64,000 nucleotides of DNA from Acidimicrobiia bacterium (lineage in GTDB: Bacteria > Actinomycetota > Acidimicrobiia > IMCC26256 > JAOSJM01), in assembly GCA_027494165.1 (NCBI GenBank), contig JAOSJM010000005.1, positions 310,001-374,000 of the forward strand, in the 5' to 3' direction. Below are positions 1-10,600 of the stretch, piece after piece. The position numbers and the translations under genes are program-made. The notes below the pieces were generated by a model. It ran no database searches and was not told the DNA's origin. It saw nothing but the letters and a program-made list of their open reading frames with translations. Position 1 is the stretch's first letter. Each line of letters begins with the position of its first letter.

Positions 1-1823
1 ATCCGGCCGTCGGTCCAGTAGGGCAGGACCATGAGGGCGAAGTCGGAGCCGTAGGTGTTGAGCGTGTCGGACCCGTTCTCCACCGCCTTCTCCCACAGGG
101 CCCGCCCGGGCGGCAGGGAGTCCATCGTCTCGATGACCCGGCGGTACTCGGGGTACGCGGGTCGGCCCTCGTAGCCCGTGTAGTTCCACTCGGCCCAGTG
201 GTCGACGATGTCGATCGTCCGGTCGATCTGCCACATGACCCCCGCCGCGAGGGCCACCGTCAGGACCGCGACGGTCGCGGTCGACACGAGCCTCCGGGTC
301 GCCGACGGCGCCCGGGTCGGGCCCACCGCGACCGGGGCGTCCGGGCCCGGCCCGGAAGACGGTTCGGCGGGGCCCCGCATGTCCGCCGCGACCGGGGTCT
401 CCGGCGCCGGTTCGGCCGGCGGGTCCGAGGAGCCCCACCAGCGGGCCGCAGAGCCCGCGGCCGCGGGGGCCACGGACGCACCGACGACGGCCGAGCCGAG
501 GAGGGCGCCGGCCCCGCGCACGACCTCGGCCGCCCCCGTCGCCGCCAGCAGGAGGACCCCCAGGTACCAGAAGGGCAGGAACCTGAGGTTCCAGGCGTGA
601 CCCTCGGGCCAGACCGCGAACCAGACGCCGAACGACACCGTGAGGGCGAGGAGGACCAGCGTCGACCGCCGGGCGAGCACGACGCCGACCGCGACGCCCA
701 CGACCGCCAGGAGGAACGCCCACCACAGGTAGGAGGGGAAGAGGTAGGTCCGGTAGGCCGTGAGCTTCTCGTAGCGCATCGGGGTCGTGTACCCGAAGCG
801 CGCCAGGAGCGGGACGGTCCACACCGCGGTCAGCGCCAGGCCCACGAACCCGATCGCGAGCGCGGGGCCGAGCGTCGCCCCCCGGTCGTGCACCACGTGG
901 ACCACCACCGCCAGCACCGCGACCGCGACGGCGGCCCCGGCCACCACCAGGACCGGGCCGCTCGGGCCCGCGACGAGCGCGATGCCCCCGGCCAGCCCGG
1001 CGACGAGGGTCGCCGCCGTGAGGACGGGGCGGGTGCGGCGCTGCGCGAGCAGGTGCGCGGCGACCAGGACGACCGCACCGAGGGCGGCGAAGGCCGCCAC
1101 CACGATGTGGCTCGTGACCGTGGCGGCGAGCAGCGCGGCCGGGAGGGCGAGGCCTCGCCGCGTGTCGAGCGCCGCGGCCAGGGCCCCGAGGAACGCGAGC
1201 GCGAAGACCAGGGCCAGCATGAAGGAGAACTCGCCGGCCAGGTTGCTCGGGAGCGTCCCCCCCATGATCCGCTGGTTGAAGGCGATCGTCCCCGACCCCG
1301 GGTCGGTCCCGGGATCGCCCTCGAAGAACAGCATCACGAGCGCCGCGACCGCGAACAGGGCCGGAGCGGGCCGGGGCGCCCGGAGGCCGCGCCCGAGGGC
1401 GTACGCGGCGGGGGGGAGGAGCACCGGCCCGGCCGCGGTCACGAGCTTGAACGCGACGTTGTACGGCAGGAGGACGTCGAGGAGGACGACGAAGAGCGCC
1501 GGCAGCGGGAAGTAGAAGAACCCGACGGGGAACCCCGCGTACCAGTCGGGCGCCCACCCCGAGATCCGCCAGCTCGGTAGGAGGTGGTCGCGCAGAAAGG
1601 CCGGCCACCACACGTGCGCCCCCGTGTCGCCACCGTTCGTCGTCGTGTCGCGCAGCAGCAGCTCGGGGTGCAGCTGGGCCAGGACGTAGACGCTGCAGGC
1701 CAGGACGACGAGCCGGCTCACCCAGGGTGCGGCGGTCCGCCACCACGCCAGGGCGCCGTCCTCGGCCTCGGGCTCCGACGGGCCGGCGTCGACCTCGGGC
1801 ACGAGGTCCCTCGTCGTCGCCAC
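1..1823 (-). CDS. Polytopic membrane protein, PTPS-related-like family, 3' end outside window
   Basis: About 607 codons are visible; the C-terminus lies beyond the left edge. The start is GTG at 1823, preceded by GGGAGGAG at a 4-nt gap, a strong ribosome site. A first membrane helix spans about residues 34-50. It is followed by an extracytoplasmic stretch with NGGDTGAHVWWP (63-74) and DWYAGFPVGFFYFPLP, then many hydrophobic helices. The GGDxxxH motif, the WYAGFP motif and the overall plan resemble the membrane family called 6-pyruvoyl-tetrahydropterin-synthase-related, whose members are probably envelope glycan or lipid enzymes; the name does not imply pterin synthesis. Function is unproven. 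Envelope genes to the right are consistent with a surface-glycan role. It could also be another GT-C-like membrane transferase. Confidence 0.6.
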   Translation of the reverse strand, partial: MATTRDLVPEVDAGPSEPEAEDGALAWWRTAAPWVSRLVVLACSVYVLAQLHPELLLRDTTTNGGDTGAHVWWPAFLRDHLLPSWRISGWAPDWYAGFPVGFFYFPLPALFVVLLDVLLPYNVAFKLVTAAGPVLLPPAAYALGRGLRAPRPAPALFAVAALVMLFFEGDPGTDPGSGTIAFNQRIMGGTLPSNLAGEFSFMLALVFALAFLGALAAALDTRRGLALPAALLAATVTSHIVVAAFAALGAVVLVAAHLLAQRRTRPVLTAATLVAGLAGGIALVAGPSGPVLVVAGAAVAVAVLAVVVHVVHDRGATLGPALAIGFVGLALTAVWTVPLLARFGYTTPMRYEKLTAYRTYLFPSYLWWAFLLAVVGVAVGVVLARRSTLVLLALTVSFGVWFAVWPEGHAWNLRFLPFWYLGVLLLAATGAAEVVRGAGALLGSAVVGASVAPAAAGSAARWWGSSDPPAEPAPETPVAADMRGPAEPSSGPGPDAPVAVGPTRAPSATRRLVSTATVAVLTVALAAGVMWQIDRTIDIVDHWAEWNYTGYEGRPAYPEYRRVIETMDSLPPGRALWEKAVENGSDTLNTYGSDFALMVLPYWTDGR

Positions 1824-2295
1824 CGCGCTCCTCCCGACTCCCGGCCGACCCGGCACCGGCTCCGTCGATCGGGCCGCACCGGTCCCCCGACGACACGACC
1901 CCGGACCGGGTCTCAGCATGCCAGACGGGCGGCGCGGGTTCAGGGTGGGGACCCGGGCGCGACGCGGAGGCCGGCAGGCCCCCGATCCGTCGCCCGGATC
2001 CGGGGCGTCACCCGCTGCGCGCTCGGGGGAGCCTGCGGAGCCCGGCGCGGTGCCGTCCACCCGCTCACCGCCCCGGGCACGAGGGCCGGCGAGGGCCCGC
2101 CGAGCGACGCACCGGAGATCGACCCGAGGATCCGGGCCACGATGGCCGACACCCCGGCGGGGCGGCGGTGGTCTCCGCGGTCCCCGTCGACCGGAGGGGC
2201 CGCGACCTCCGTGGTACCACGTGAAGTGGCCATCATGCTTCGAATTGTGAAATACCGCGATCCGGACGACAATGGGCCGAACGGCCTATTGTCGC
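1824..2295. other. 472-nt spacer without a convincing gene
   Basis: No reading frame here looks like a protein: the open frames are arginine- and proline-rich shadows of GC-rich DNA. The right third (about 2215-2290) is much more AT-rich than the surroundings and holds the hairpin at 2267-2294 described separately. The left part directly precedes the ribosome site of the membrane-protein gene and probably contains its promoter, but I could not pick a convincing -35/-10 pair. Confidence 0.5.
2267..2294 (-). terminator. Hairpin directly after the zinc-ribbon gene
   Basis: A 12-bp inverted repeat (one G-T pair) closes on a 4-nt loop, beginning 1 nt past the TGA of the small zinc-ribbon gene. 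It is read on the minus strand as GCGACAATAGGCC, loop GTTC, then the complement. There is no U-tract after it, so termination would be of the U-less kind often proposed for actinobacteria. The position fits a terminator for the minus-strand genes to its right. Confidence 0.5.
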
Positions 2296-2463
2296 TCAGC
2301 GGGCGCGGGCGAGCTCGAGGACCCCGGCGAGCGGCAGGTCCCCCTCGTCGCCGCGCCAGGCCTGGGCCTCGCACCGGCTGCAGCGGCGGAACGCCACCTC
2401 GCGCTCGCCGACCCGCATCCGGATCTCGACCAGGTCGTCGTGACCGCACACGTCGCAACGCAT
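2296..2463 (-). CDS. 55-residue zinc-ribbon mini-protein
   Basis: Starts at ATG 2463 with GGGAGG about 9 nt upstream and ends at TGA 2296. The protein begins MRCDVCGHDD and has a second CxxC-like pair (CSRC, residues 28-31), giving a four-cysteine zinc ribbon (C3, C6, C28, C31) around a two-strand hairpin; the rest is acidic and ends in a short helix. No catalytic motif is seen. Proteins this small with a single treble-clef or rubredoxin-like ribbon usually bind nucleic acid or a partner protein. It lies downstream of the CPBP protease and DUF3499 on the same strand and is followed at once by a hairpin. I do not recognise a named family. Confidence 0.7.
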   Translation of the reverse strand: MRCDVCGHDDLVEIRMRVGEREVAFRRCSRCEAQAWRGDEGDLPLAGVLELARAR

Positions 2464-2547
2464 CTCCGGCAACCTCCCTCTCGACCCCTCGTCGGCAGGG
2501 AACGGTCGCCGTCGCAGATCGCTTGAGGATGATCCGGGGATGATCTT

Positions 2548-3282
2548 TCAGCGGTCGGCGAGGACGCCGAGCACCGTGAGCAGGTTGAACCCCGCGTGCA
2601 GGAGGATCGGTCGGGACAGGTCCCCCGAGCGGACGGCGACGACCCCGGTGACGATCCCCAGGCCCACGAGACCCGGGAGCACGGGGTAGGACCCCGGGTC
2701 GGTGAGGTGGACCGCCCCGAACAGCACCGCGGCGGCGAACACGGCCCGGCCCGGGCTCGTCCGCCGCTGGAGCGCCCGCTGGAGCGCGCCTCGGAAGAGG
2801 AGCTCCTCGACGACCGGGGCCACGGCGACCACCGCCAGCGCGAAGAACGCCAGCTCGAGCCCGGCGGCGTCCTCGAGACGACGGGTGACCTCCTGGGGCG
2901 ACTCGTCGAGGTCGGCGAGGTGCACGATCGGGAGGAGCAGGACGTTCGTGAGCAGGCCGAAGAGGCCGCCGAGGGCGAGCCAGGCGGCGTCGCGGGGTCG
3001 GACGACGAGCCCGAAGTCGAGCCGGAGGCGGCGTCGCCCCTTCGTGCGGCTCACGGCCACGAGGACGGCGAGGATCGCCGCCGACTGCACCACGAGCGCC
3101 ACGAGGAGGGGGACGATCCCCTCCACCGTCCCCTCGTCGGGGTCCACCCACGGGAGCACGGCCAGAGCGCTCGCCACGAGGCCGGCCACCCAGGCGAGCA
3201 GGGTGTCGGGGAGACCCCAACCGATCGGCGGCCTCCCGATCCGGGCGGCTCCCTGCGGTGACCAGCCGCGGTCCACGGTCAC
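2548..3282 (-). CDS. CPBP-family intramembrane metalloprotease (CAAX/Abi type)
   Basis: A polytopic membrane protein of about 244 residues with the three CPBP signatures: EELLFRG (E159, E160, R164), FGAVH (188-192) and HAGFN (229-233). These match the metal-binding glutamates and histidines of CAAX prenyl endopeptidase/Abi-like intramembrane proteases. Six or more hydrophobic helices are visible from residue 25 on. The substrate is unknown; bacterial members act in membrane protein processing or self-immunity. The start is uncertain: GTG 3282 is chosen because it follows the DUF3499 stop and precedes the first helix, but GTG 3276 and GTG 3303 are in frame and no good ribosome site decides between them. 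Confidence 0.8.
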   Translation of the reverse strand: MTVDRGWSPQGAARIGRPPIGWGLPDTLLAWVAGLVASALAVLPWVDPDEGTVEGIVPLLVALVVQSAAILAVLVAVSRTKGRRRLRLDFGLVVRPRDAAWLALGGLFGLLTNVLLLPIVHLADLDESPQEVTRRLEDAAGLELAFFALAVVAVAPVVEELLFRGALQRALQRRTSPGRAVFAAAVLFGAVHLTDPGSYPVLPGLVGLGIVTGVVAVRSGDLSRPILLHAGFNLLTVLGVLADR

Positions 3283-3392
3283 CCCCCGGGGCGCGACGAC
3301 CACCCGCCGGCGGGTCTCGGGGGGCGGCGGCGCGCGTGCGGCTCCACGCGGCGCAGCGTAACCGGCTCGGCGCCCTGCCCCTTCGGCCGGCG

Positions 3393-3620
3393 TCAGGCCC
3401 GAGGGGACGACCGCCGGTCGACGAGCTCCCAGCCGTGGGGGACCCGCAGGCACGCGGCGTGCCGCTCGCAGAGGTCGTAGGAGGAGGGGCTCGGCTCGGC
3501 GACCAGCTCGTCGACCCAGACCGTGCGGGCGCCGTACTCGTAGGCCAGGGAGGCACGGGCCGGGGCCGGGCAGTCGGGCCGGACGCAGAGCCGGTCCAGC
3601 CGGGGAGGCGTCATCGTCAC
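3393..3620 (-). CDS. DUF3499 family protein
   Basis: A 75-residue soluble protein with RLCVRPDCPAPA near the start, an aromatic strand with YEYGARTVWVDEL, SYDLCERHA, and a WELVDRR end. This is the cysteine/histidine layout of the actinobacterial DUF3499 family (CxxxxC ... YDLCxxH), probably a small metal-binding fold. Function is unknown. The family recurs in actinobacteria near DUF5719, glycosyltransferase and F420 genes, all of which lie nearby here. Start GTG 3620 is favoured over ATG 3614 because a -10 box lies 6 nt upstream and there is no ribosome site, as in a leaderless mRNA. It is divergent from ftsH. Confidence 0.85.
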   Translation of the reverse strand: MTMTPPRLDRLCVRPDCPAPARASLAYEYGARTVWVDELVAEPSPSSYDLCERHAACLRVPHGWELVDRRSSPRA

Positions 3621-3626
3621 GGTCGC

Positions 3627-3632
3627 ACGCTA
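3627..3632 (-). promoter_or_regulatory. -10 box TAGCGT for leaderless DUF3499 mRNA
   Basis: TAGCGT on the minus strand ends 6 nt before GTG 3620, placing the transcription start on or next to the start codon. No Shine-Dalgarno sequence is present. It belongs to the leaderless set described in the findings. Confidence 0.5.
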
Positions 3633-3746
3633 CCGGCCGAGAGGACGCCCCCCGGGGATCCGAAGCACGCCGTGGTGGATCCCGCCATAGCATGGAGCAC
3701 GAACGGCGCCATCGGCGTCGTCACGACGATCAGGAGCAGCACACCG

Positions 3747-5762
3747 ATGACCCCCGCCCGACCCCCGCACCCCGGGTCGGGCCCCCGACCCGGCGGCCCC
3801 GGCGGCTCGTCCCCGGCGCCGACGTCGCCGAGCTGGCCCCGCTGGATCCCCTGGATCGTCATCGCCGTGGTCGTGGGGACCCTGCTGCTCACGAACCTGT
3901 CCCCCGGCGACTCCGACAGCGAGAGCCTGAGCTTCAGCGAGTTCCGGGCCGCCGTCGACGACGGGAACGTCGAGAGCGTCGAGATCGACAAGGCCAGCGG
4001 GAAGATCACCGGCGTCCTCGACGACGGCACGGAGTTCGAGACCCAGGGCCCCGACCAGCTCCCCGACGCGGTCGTCCAGCAGCTCGAGGACGAGGGCGTC
4101 GACTACGAGTTCAAGCCCGAGTCCTCGAACTTCCTCGGGACGCTCCTGCTGTGGTTGCTCCCCTTCGCCCTGCTCATCGGGTTCTTCCTGTGGATGAGCC
4201 GGCGGGCCCAGGGCCAGATGGGCGCGGTCATGAACATCGGCCGGAGCCGGGCCAAGGTCTACTCGACCGAGAAGCCCAAGACCCTCTTCTCCGACGTCGC
4301 CGGCTACCGCGGCGTGAAGGAGGAGATCGCCGAGGTCGTCGACTTCCTCAAGAACCCCGGGAAGTTCCGGGAGATCGGGGCCCACATCCCCAAGGGCGTC
4401 CTCCTGGTCGGGCCCCCGGGCACGGGCAAGACGCTCATCGCCCGGGCCGTGGCCGGCGAGGCCGGCGTGCCGTTCGTGTCGGTGACGGGCTCGGACTTCA
4501 TGGAGATGTTCGTCGGTGTCGGCGCCGCCCGGGTGCGCGACCTCTTCCAGACGGCCCGCAAGCAGGCCCCGGCGATCATCTTCGTCGACGAGATCGACTC
4601 CATCGGCCGCAAGCGGGGGGCGGGGCTCGGGGGCGGCCACGACGAGCGCGAGCAGACCCTCAACCAGATGCTCGCGGAGATGGACGGCTTCGAGGCCACC
4701 GAGGGCATCGTGATGATGGCCGCCACGAACCGCCCCGACGTGCTCGACCCCGCGCTCCTGCGCCCCGGCCGCTTCGACCGCCAGATCCTCGTTCCCTTGC
4801 CGAGCCAGGAGGAGCGGCTCCAGATCCTCGGCGTGCACCTGCGGGGCAAGAAGGTCGGCGACGACGTCGACCCGATGATCGTCGCTCGCGGCACCCCGGG
4901 GATGAGCGGTGCCGACCTCGCCAACCTCGTGAACGAGGCCGCGCTCTTCGCGGTCCGGCGTGGCGCGCACGAGATCCACGCCCAGGACTTCGACGCAGCG
5001 CGCGACCGGGTGATCATGGGCTTGAAGCGGGAGTCGATGGCCCTCACGGAGGAGGAGAAGGAGGTCGTCGCCTTCCACGAGGCGGGCCACGCGGTGCTCG
5101 CGTACGTCCTCGAGCACGCGGATCCGGTGCACAAGGTGACGATCCTCCCCACCGGCATGGCCCTGGGGGTCACCCAGCAACTCCCGCTCGAGGAGCGCCA
5201 CATCTACCGCCAGGAGTACATCGCCGACTCGCTCGCCGTGCGCCTCGGCGGCCGGATGGCCGAGGAGGTCGTCTTCGGCCACATCTCCACCGGGGCCCAG
5301 AACGACCTCGTCGGGTGCACCGAGCTGGCCCGCAAGATGGTCCGCGAGTGGGGGATGTCCGAGCGGATCGGCCCGATGGCCTGGGGTTCGCAGGGCGCGG
5401 TCTTCCTCGGCGAGGACCTCGTCCACACCCGCGACTACTCCGACGAGACCGCCCGGGTCATCGACGAGGAGGTCGAGCGGATCCTGCGCGACGAGGAGGA
5501 GCGGGCCCGCAAGGTGCTCTCCGACCACCGCGCGGGCCTCGAGGCCGTCGCCCGGAACCTGCTCGAGCGGGAGACGCTCGACGGCGACGAGGTGGGGCGC
5601 CTGGTCGACGAGGCCATGGGGCACAAGGCCGGCGGCCCCCGGGTGGTCGCCCGGGCCGACGGCGCCGAGGTCGAGATCCCGCCCCCGGCCGATGCCCCGG
5701 CTCTCGCCGAGCTCGACAGCCTGGGCGAGCCCCCGCCGGCCTGGCCGACCCGGCCCGACTGA
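3747..5762 (+). CDS. ftsH: ATP-dependent zinc metalloprotease FtsH
   Basis: A membrane-anchored AAA+ protease of 671 residues that degrades membrane and short-lived cytosolic proteins. A proline/glycine-rich cytosolic tail is followed by TM1 (about 34-50), an extracytoplasmic domain (52-128), TM2 (130-150), the AAA module with Walker A GPPGTGKT (222-229) and Walker B IIFVDEID (277-284), the second-region-of-homology arginines in [18 protein letters not shown], and the protease domain with HEAGH (444-448). The downstream aspartate ligand region around STGAQNDL is present. The C-terminal tail is short. Start ATG 3747 has CAGGAG about 10 nt upstream; longer in-frame extensions read through the DUF3499 gene and are rejected. 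Complete and canonical. Confidence 0.97.
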   Translation: MTPARPPHPGSGPRPGGPGGSSPAPTSPSWPRWIPWIVIAVVVGTLLLTNLSPGDSDSESLSFSEFRAAVDDGNVESVEIDKASGKITGVLDDGTEFETQGPDQLPDAVVQQLEDEGVDYEFKPESSNFLGTLLLWLLPFALLIGFFLWMSRRAQGQMGAVMNIGRSRAKVYSTEKPKTLFSDVAGYRGVKEEIAEVVDFLKNPGKFREIGAHIPKGVLLVGPPGTGKTLIARAVAGEAGVPFVSVTGSDFMEMFVGVGAARVRDLFQTARKQAPAIIFVDEIDSIGRKRGAGLGGGHDEREQTLNQMLAEMDGFEATEGIVMMAATNRPDVLDPALLRPGRFDRQILVPLPSQEERLQILGVHLRGKKVGDDVDPMIVARGTPGMSGADLANLVNEAALFAVRRGAHEIHAQDFDAARDRVIMGLKRESMALTEEEKEVVAFHEAGHAVLAYVLEHADPVHKVTILPTGMALGVTQQLPLEERHIYRQEYIADSLAVRLGGRMAEEVVFGHISTGAQNDLVGCTELARKMVREWGMSERIGPMAWGSQGAVFLGEDLVHTRDYSDETARVIDEEVERILRDEEERARKVLSDHRAGLEAVARNLLERETLDGDEVGRLVDEAMGHKAGGPRVVARADGAEVEIPPPADAPALAELDSLGEPPPAWPTRPD

Positions 5763-5781
5763 CGGTCCGGCCGCCGGTCGG

Positions 5782-6240
5782 TCAACCGTCGAGACGGCCC
5801 AGCTCCGGTTCCGGGGTGCTCCCGGGCCGGCGCAGCTCGGCCACCGCCGCCCAGAGGTCGGTCGCGCTCGCAGCGCCGACGAACGCCGCCCGGACCACCC
5901 CCTCGCAGTCGGCCACGACCACGAGCGGCACGGCGGGCACGGCGTAGCGCTCGTGGAGGTCACGGCGGTCCGACCACTCGATGTCGCAGGACGCCACCTC
6001 GGGCGACTCCAGCGCGGCGACCTTCGCCGCCATCACCTCGCAGGAGGCGCACGTCGCCGACGAGAAGAGCGCGACGAGCCAGGGGGCGTCGGGTCGCGGG
6101 AAGTCCTGGCGGTCGAGCTGGCGGGGCACCGGGTACGCGTCGCGGGCGGGTGCCTGGGGTCGGCGACGCCGCTCGACGAGCCAGGCGACGGCCACCGCGA
6201 GCAGGAGGAGCGCGCCGGCGACGGAGATCCGCAGGACCAC
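5782..6240 (-). CDS. Membrane-anchored thioredoxin-like protein
   Basis: 152 residues. An N-terminal membrane anchor (about 4-22, LRISVAGALLLLAVAVAWLV) is followed by basic residues, then a thioredoxin fold with the active-site sequence SSATCASCEVM (CxxC = CASC) and a cis-proline region AVPAVPLVVV. With the anchor, it probably faces the cell exterior as a disulfide reductase or oxidase, though which is not clear. Start GTG 6240 lies 9 nt past the DUF5719 stop, suggesting one transcript with DUF5719 and the large glycosyltransferase. No strong ribosome site is seen. A small soluble thioredoxin with a spurious leader is unlikely, given how clean the helix is. Confidence 0.8.
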   Translation of the reverse strand: MVLRISVAGALLLLAVAVAWLVERRRRPQAPARDAYPVPRQLDRQDFPRPDAPWLVALFSSATCASCEVMAAKVAALESPEVASCDIEWSDRRDLHERYAVPAVPLVVVADCEGVVRAAFVGAASATDLWAAVAELRRPGSTPEPELGRLDG

Positions 6241-6249
6241 GGTCGGAGG

Positions 6250-7661
6250 CTACTCGGCGAAGGGGACGCCGGGACCGAGCGAGGCGAGCCCCCCGAAGGC
6301 GAGGCGCTCCCCGATCACGGGCTGGCCGGCCTCGAGCACGAGCACGGCTCCGGTGGAGACCTCGAGCTCGCGCAGGTCGAGGAGGACCGGGGCCGACGGC
6401 GGGACGGTCGTCTCGACGAGGAGCGCCTCGGCACCGTCCTCCACCGCCCGGAGGGCGACCCGGGTCTCGGTCCGGGCGGGGTTGTGCACGGCGAGCCAGT
6501 CGGCGGCGCCCTCGGTGACCCGGCCCGGCGCGAAGGCCCACCGCAGGGCCGGCGCGACCGCTCCCCGGCGAGCGCGACCCCCGCCTCCCCCGAGGACGCC
6601 GAGTACGACCAGAGTCCCTCGGCCATCACGGGCTGGCGACCCGTGACCTGGACCTCCACGGCGTGCAGCGTCTCCACCGGGAGCCACTCGGCGAGGTTCA
6701 CGACGGCCACGGAGCGCCCCGGCACCGCGAGGGTCTGGGGCTCGACCACCGCGTCCCCCTCGAGGTGGGCGACGACGTCGACCTCGGTGGTCCCGAGGTC
6801 TGGGTTGACGACGGCCACGAGCTCGCCGGCGCCCTCGACGAGCCGTCCGTACGGGAACGTCCACGACTCGCCCGGTGCCCCCGCACCCACGGAGAGCCCC
6901 AGGCCGCGACGCCCGTCGGTGCCGTCGAAGGCGATCGTCTGCTCGGCGACGACGCGCCCGACCCGCGTGCGCACCTCCGTCGCCACGTGGGCCTCGCGCC
7001 GGACGTGGTCGTGCACGGGTACGACCACCTTGGAGCGTCGCGGCACCCCCAGGCCCTGGAGGGCCTCGGGCGCCTGGAAGCCGCCCTCGGTGAAGAAGGT
7101 GGCGTCGACGATCGCGTCCTCCTCGAAGGGGTTGAAGAGCTCCAGCCACAGCTCCGCCCCCTTCACGGTGGTCCCCGCGGCGAAGAGTCGTCGGGTCGAG
7201 GGCTCCCGGGCGCAGGGTCCGAGCGCGACGTCGTCACCCCGGCGGAGGAGGTGTTCGACCACCGGTCGGCCACCGAACACCTCGACCACGACGCCCGGGT
7301 CGGGGACGGCGAGCACGTCGCCGACCCGGACCCGGGTCTGCGAGCGGGCGGGGAGGACCAGCGTCGTGACCACCGGGTCCTGGCCGGCGCCGGGCATCAC
7401 CGTCACCAGGGCCTCGGCCTGCGCGTCACCCAGGTTGGCCACGACGATCTCCTCGTCGGCCCGCCCCTCGTCGGTCGAGGAGCCGGCGGCGCAGAACCAC
7501 GCCGTCGACGCCGCGCCCGGGAGCGGGACCGCCGGACCCGCGGGCGGCGGCTCCGGAGCCGCCGTCGGGCGGGCAGGGCGTGACCGGTCGAGGACGGCCG
7601 CGGCGGCGAGGAGCGCCACGACCACGACGAGGACCAGGCGCGCCCACGACCGGGACGTCAC
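6250..7661 (-). CDS. DUF5719 family secreted protein (frameshifted as sequenced)
   Basis: An N-terminal signal or anchor helix (about 8-24) is followed by tandem beta-sandwich-like repeats. The opening motif WFCAAGSSTDEGRADEEIVVANLGDA and repeated valine-rich strands ending in phrases such as VVNPDLGTTEV match the actinobacterial DUF5719 family, extracytoplasmic proteins of unknown role. The frame breaks at a C4 run (6563-6566); adding one base joins VALAG to GAVAPALRWAF and the protein then reads on to TAG 6250, about 470 residues. Start GTG 7661 overlaps the repaired stop of the glycosyltransferase as GTGA. Neighbours suggest an envelope-assembly role. The indel is probably a sequence error. 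Confidence 0.75.
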
Positions 7662-10600
7662 CCGTCCCCCGCTCGTGCGGAGTGGCCGGGCCGGCCGGCC
7701 CGGCCACCGCGCCGCTGCTCGGATCGCGGCCCCCGGCCAGGGAGAGCAGGACCGCCCAACCGACCCACAGCGCCACCTGGAGGGTCAGCAGGCCGTAGCG
7801 GGCCCACTGACCGTCGAAGCGCAGGGACACCGAACCGCCCGCCGGGACCTCGTAGCCGTTCGCCCACCCGAAGGTCCGCACGTGCTCGAGCGCATCGCCC
7901 TCGAGCCCGGCCCGCCACCGGGTGTCGTACGCCTCGCTCCACAGCAGCATCCCCGAGGGCACCGGCCGGGACCCCCGGAGGGGCCCGTGGACGGGCACCG
8001 CCCCGTCCAGCTCGGTGCGCATCGCGGCGGCCTTCGGGTCGTCGGTGTCGAGCGGGACCGTCTCGTCGTCACCGGTGACGACGGCCCGGGTCGGCGCCCA
8101 GGCGGTGTTCTCGTAGAGGACGAGACCGGCCTCCGACTCGAGCCGGGCCAGGTCGAGCTGCTCCTGGAGCGACCCCAGGAGGAGCGGCGGTGCGGCGACG
8201 CGCGCCCCGGCCTCCGGCCCGGGCCGCTCCACCACGGCCACGTAGCGGACGCTCATCGGGGCCAGCGCGTGGCCCAGCCGGCTGGTCCGGCCCTGGGCGG
8301 CGAGGTCGACCGTCTCGGCGAGCAGGCGGTCGGTGCCCCGCACGGGTGCGGGCCAGAGGTCGCGCAGGTCACCCGGCCCGTCGCGGGTGAGCCCGTAGCC
8401 GAGACCGTCGGGCCGCACGGCGGGGTCGAGCGGGAGCACCGAGGGGTCGCCGAGCCACAGGACGCGGAACGCGCCGGCCCCGGCGACCTCGGTGTCCATC
8501 CAGGACAGCTCCTCCACCCAGTCCCGCCCGGGGGCGTGCCAGCGGCCGTCACCCGCGTCGGCGAGGAACCCGAGCGCCGGAGCGGCGAGCGCGGCGACCG
8601 CGGCGACCGAGGCGAGCTGGCGCCACCCGAAGTGGGCCCGGCGCAGGTCCTCCACGACGGCCCCCACACCGAGCCCCACCGCGAGGGCCAGACCGAGCGC
8701 GGCGAGGGACAGCGCGCCCTCGGGCGCCGGCACGAGCTCGTCGGGGAAGAAGCGGGACGGAACCCACACGGCGGCGAAGCCCACGAGCGCCAGGGACCAC
8801 GCCCGGGTGGCCCACGCCAGCCGGGGCCCGCTCGCCACCGCGAGCGGGAGGGCGGCCGCCGCCAGCAGGCCCCAGCCGGTCCAGCCGGCCCCCGCGGGAC
8901 CGGTCTCGAAGCGGAGCACCTCCGAGACGTCGAGGTCCGGCCGGAAGACCACGCCGAGCGGCCCGCGCGTCCCGGAGCCGACGAGGGACCACGGCCACGG
9001 CACGAGCAGGAGCAGGGCGACGGGGACCGCGGCGGCGGCCACGCCCAGCGCCCGGACCGCCCAGCGAGCCCCGCCCGCGAGCGGCGAGGCCAGCAACAGG
9101 CTCCCGACCCCAGGGGGACCAGCACCAGGGCGGGCGGGAAGAAGGCCGCCGCCACCGCGAGCAGGCCGCCGAGCGCGAGCACGGACCGGAGCCAGGGCCG
9201 GGACTCCCCGTCGGTGGGCGAGGTCCCCGCGGGTCGGGCCCCCCGCAGCGCCAGACCCAGCAGCAGCGGGGCGAGCGCGAAGAAGACGAGGGGCCCGAGG
9301 CGACCGGTGCCGATCGCGTTGCGGGCGACCGGGCTGGCGCCGTACGCGAGCCCGGCCGCGAAGGCCGGGAGGGGCGAGATCGTGATCGGGCGGGCGATCC
9401 GGTACGCGCCGTAGGCGCCGAACGGGATGGCGCCGACGACCACGACGGTCTGGGCGAGCCCGACGAAGCCGAGGAGCGCGCTGCCCGACAGGGCCGCGAG
9501 GAGCAGGGCCGGTGGAGCCGCCGCGGTGGAGCCCAGTCCGGAGAAGCGCCACCCGGACCCGTAGGCCGACGCGAGGTCGCGGACGCCGGGCCAGGGGATC
9601 AGGGAGCCGATCCACGGCACGTGACCGGAGACGAGCGTCCGCGAGCCGACGAGCACGAGGGCCAGGAAGGCGGCTCCCCCAGGACGAGCGGCCGGCGGAG
9701 GCGGGTCGTCGCGGCCTCGACGACGTCGCGACCGGCCGTGGTGATCGTCTGCAGGCGGTCATCCGCGTGGAGCCGCCGGGTCACGAAGGCCCGGATCCGC
9801 GCGCTCCCACGCACCTGGAGGAAGCTCAGGTCACGGTCGTGCACGGTTCGGCCGGCCTGCACGGCGCGCCGGCTCCGCCGGAGGTCGGGGAGGTGACCCA
9901 GGTTCCAGGCCCACGCCGCCAGCACGGCCCGGGCCCGCCGGCCCCGGCGGGTCACGGCGAAGACGGCCGCCTCGAGCAGGCCGAGGAGGAAGGCGACCGG
10001 CGCCACCCAGGTCAGGGTGGGAGCGGAGTACGCCTTGAGCACGACCCGCAACCGGTTGCGGACGCCGAGGGCCGCGTGCCCGGCGTGCTCGCGCTCGTCG
10101 GCCGCCTCGAGGTGGCGGGCCCGGGCGTCGGGGACCACCATGACCCGTCCCCCCAGCAGCCGGGCCCGCCAGCACAGGTCGAGGTCCTCACCGCCGGGGA
10201 ACGTCACCGGGTCGAAGCCGTCGAGCGCGCGGAACAGGTCGGCCCGCACGAGCATCACCGCGCTCGAGACGTGGAAGACGTCGCGCACGGCGTCGTGCTG
10301 CTCCTGGTCCAGCTCGCCGGGCTCGATGTCCGAGTACGGGATCCCGAACCGGTCGATGGTGAGGCCCACCTCGAGGAGCACCTCGGGGTCGTCGTAGGCG
10401 ACCAGCTTGGGGCCGACGACCGCGGCGTTCGACCGGTAGGCCTCCTCGACGAGCAGCCGGATGCAGGAGGGGTCGGGGACCACGTCGTCGTGGCACAGGA
10501 GGAGGAAGGCGGCGCCCTCCACCGCGGTGAGCGCCTCGTTGGCGGCCGCCGCGAACCCCGGGTCGCCGTCGAGGCGCCGGACGAACGCCCGGGGGTGGAC

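Noticed and set aside
198-1580. 460-codon open frame on the plus strand
   Set aside because: Composition is almost all Arg, Gly, Pro, Asp with no hydrophobic core; the opposite strand codes a convincing membrane protein with a ribosome site.
3692-5947. 751-codon plus-strand frame overlapping ftsH
   Set aside because: Arg/Pro/Gly-rich shadow of ftsH in another frame; all FtsH motifs lie in the 3747 frame.
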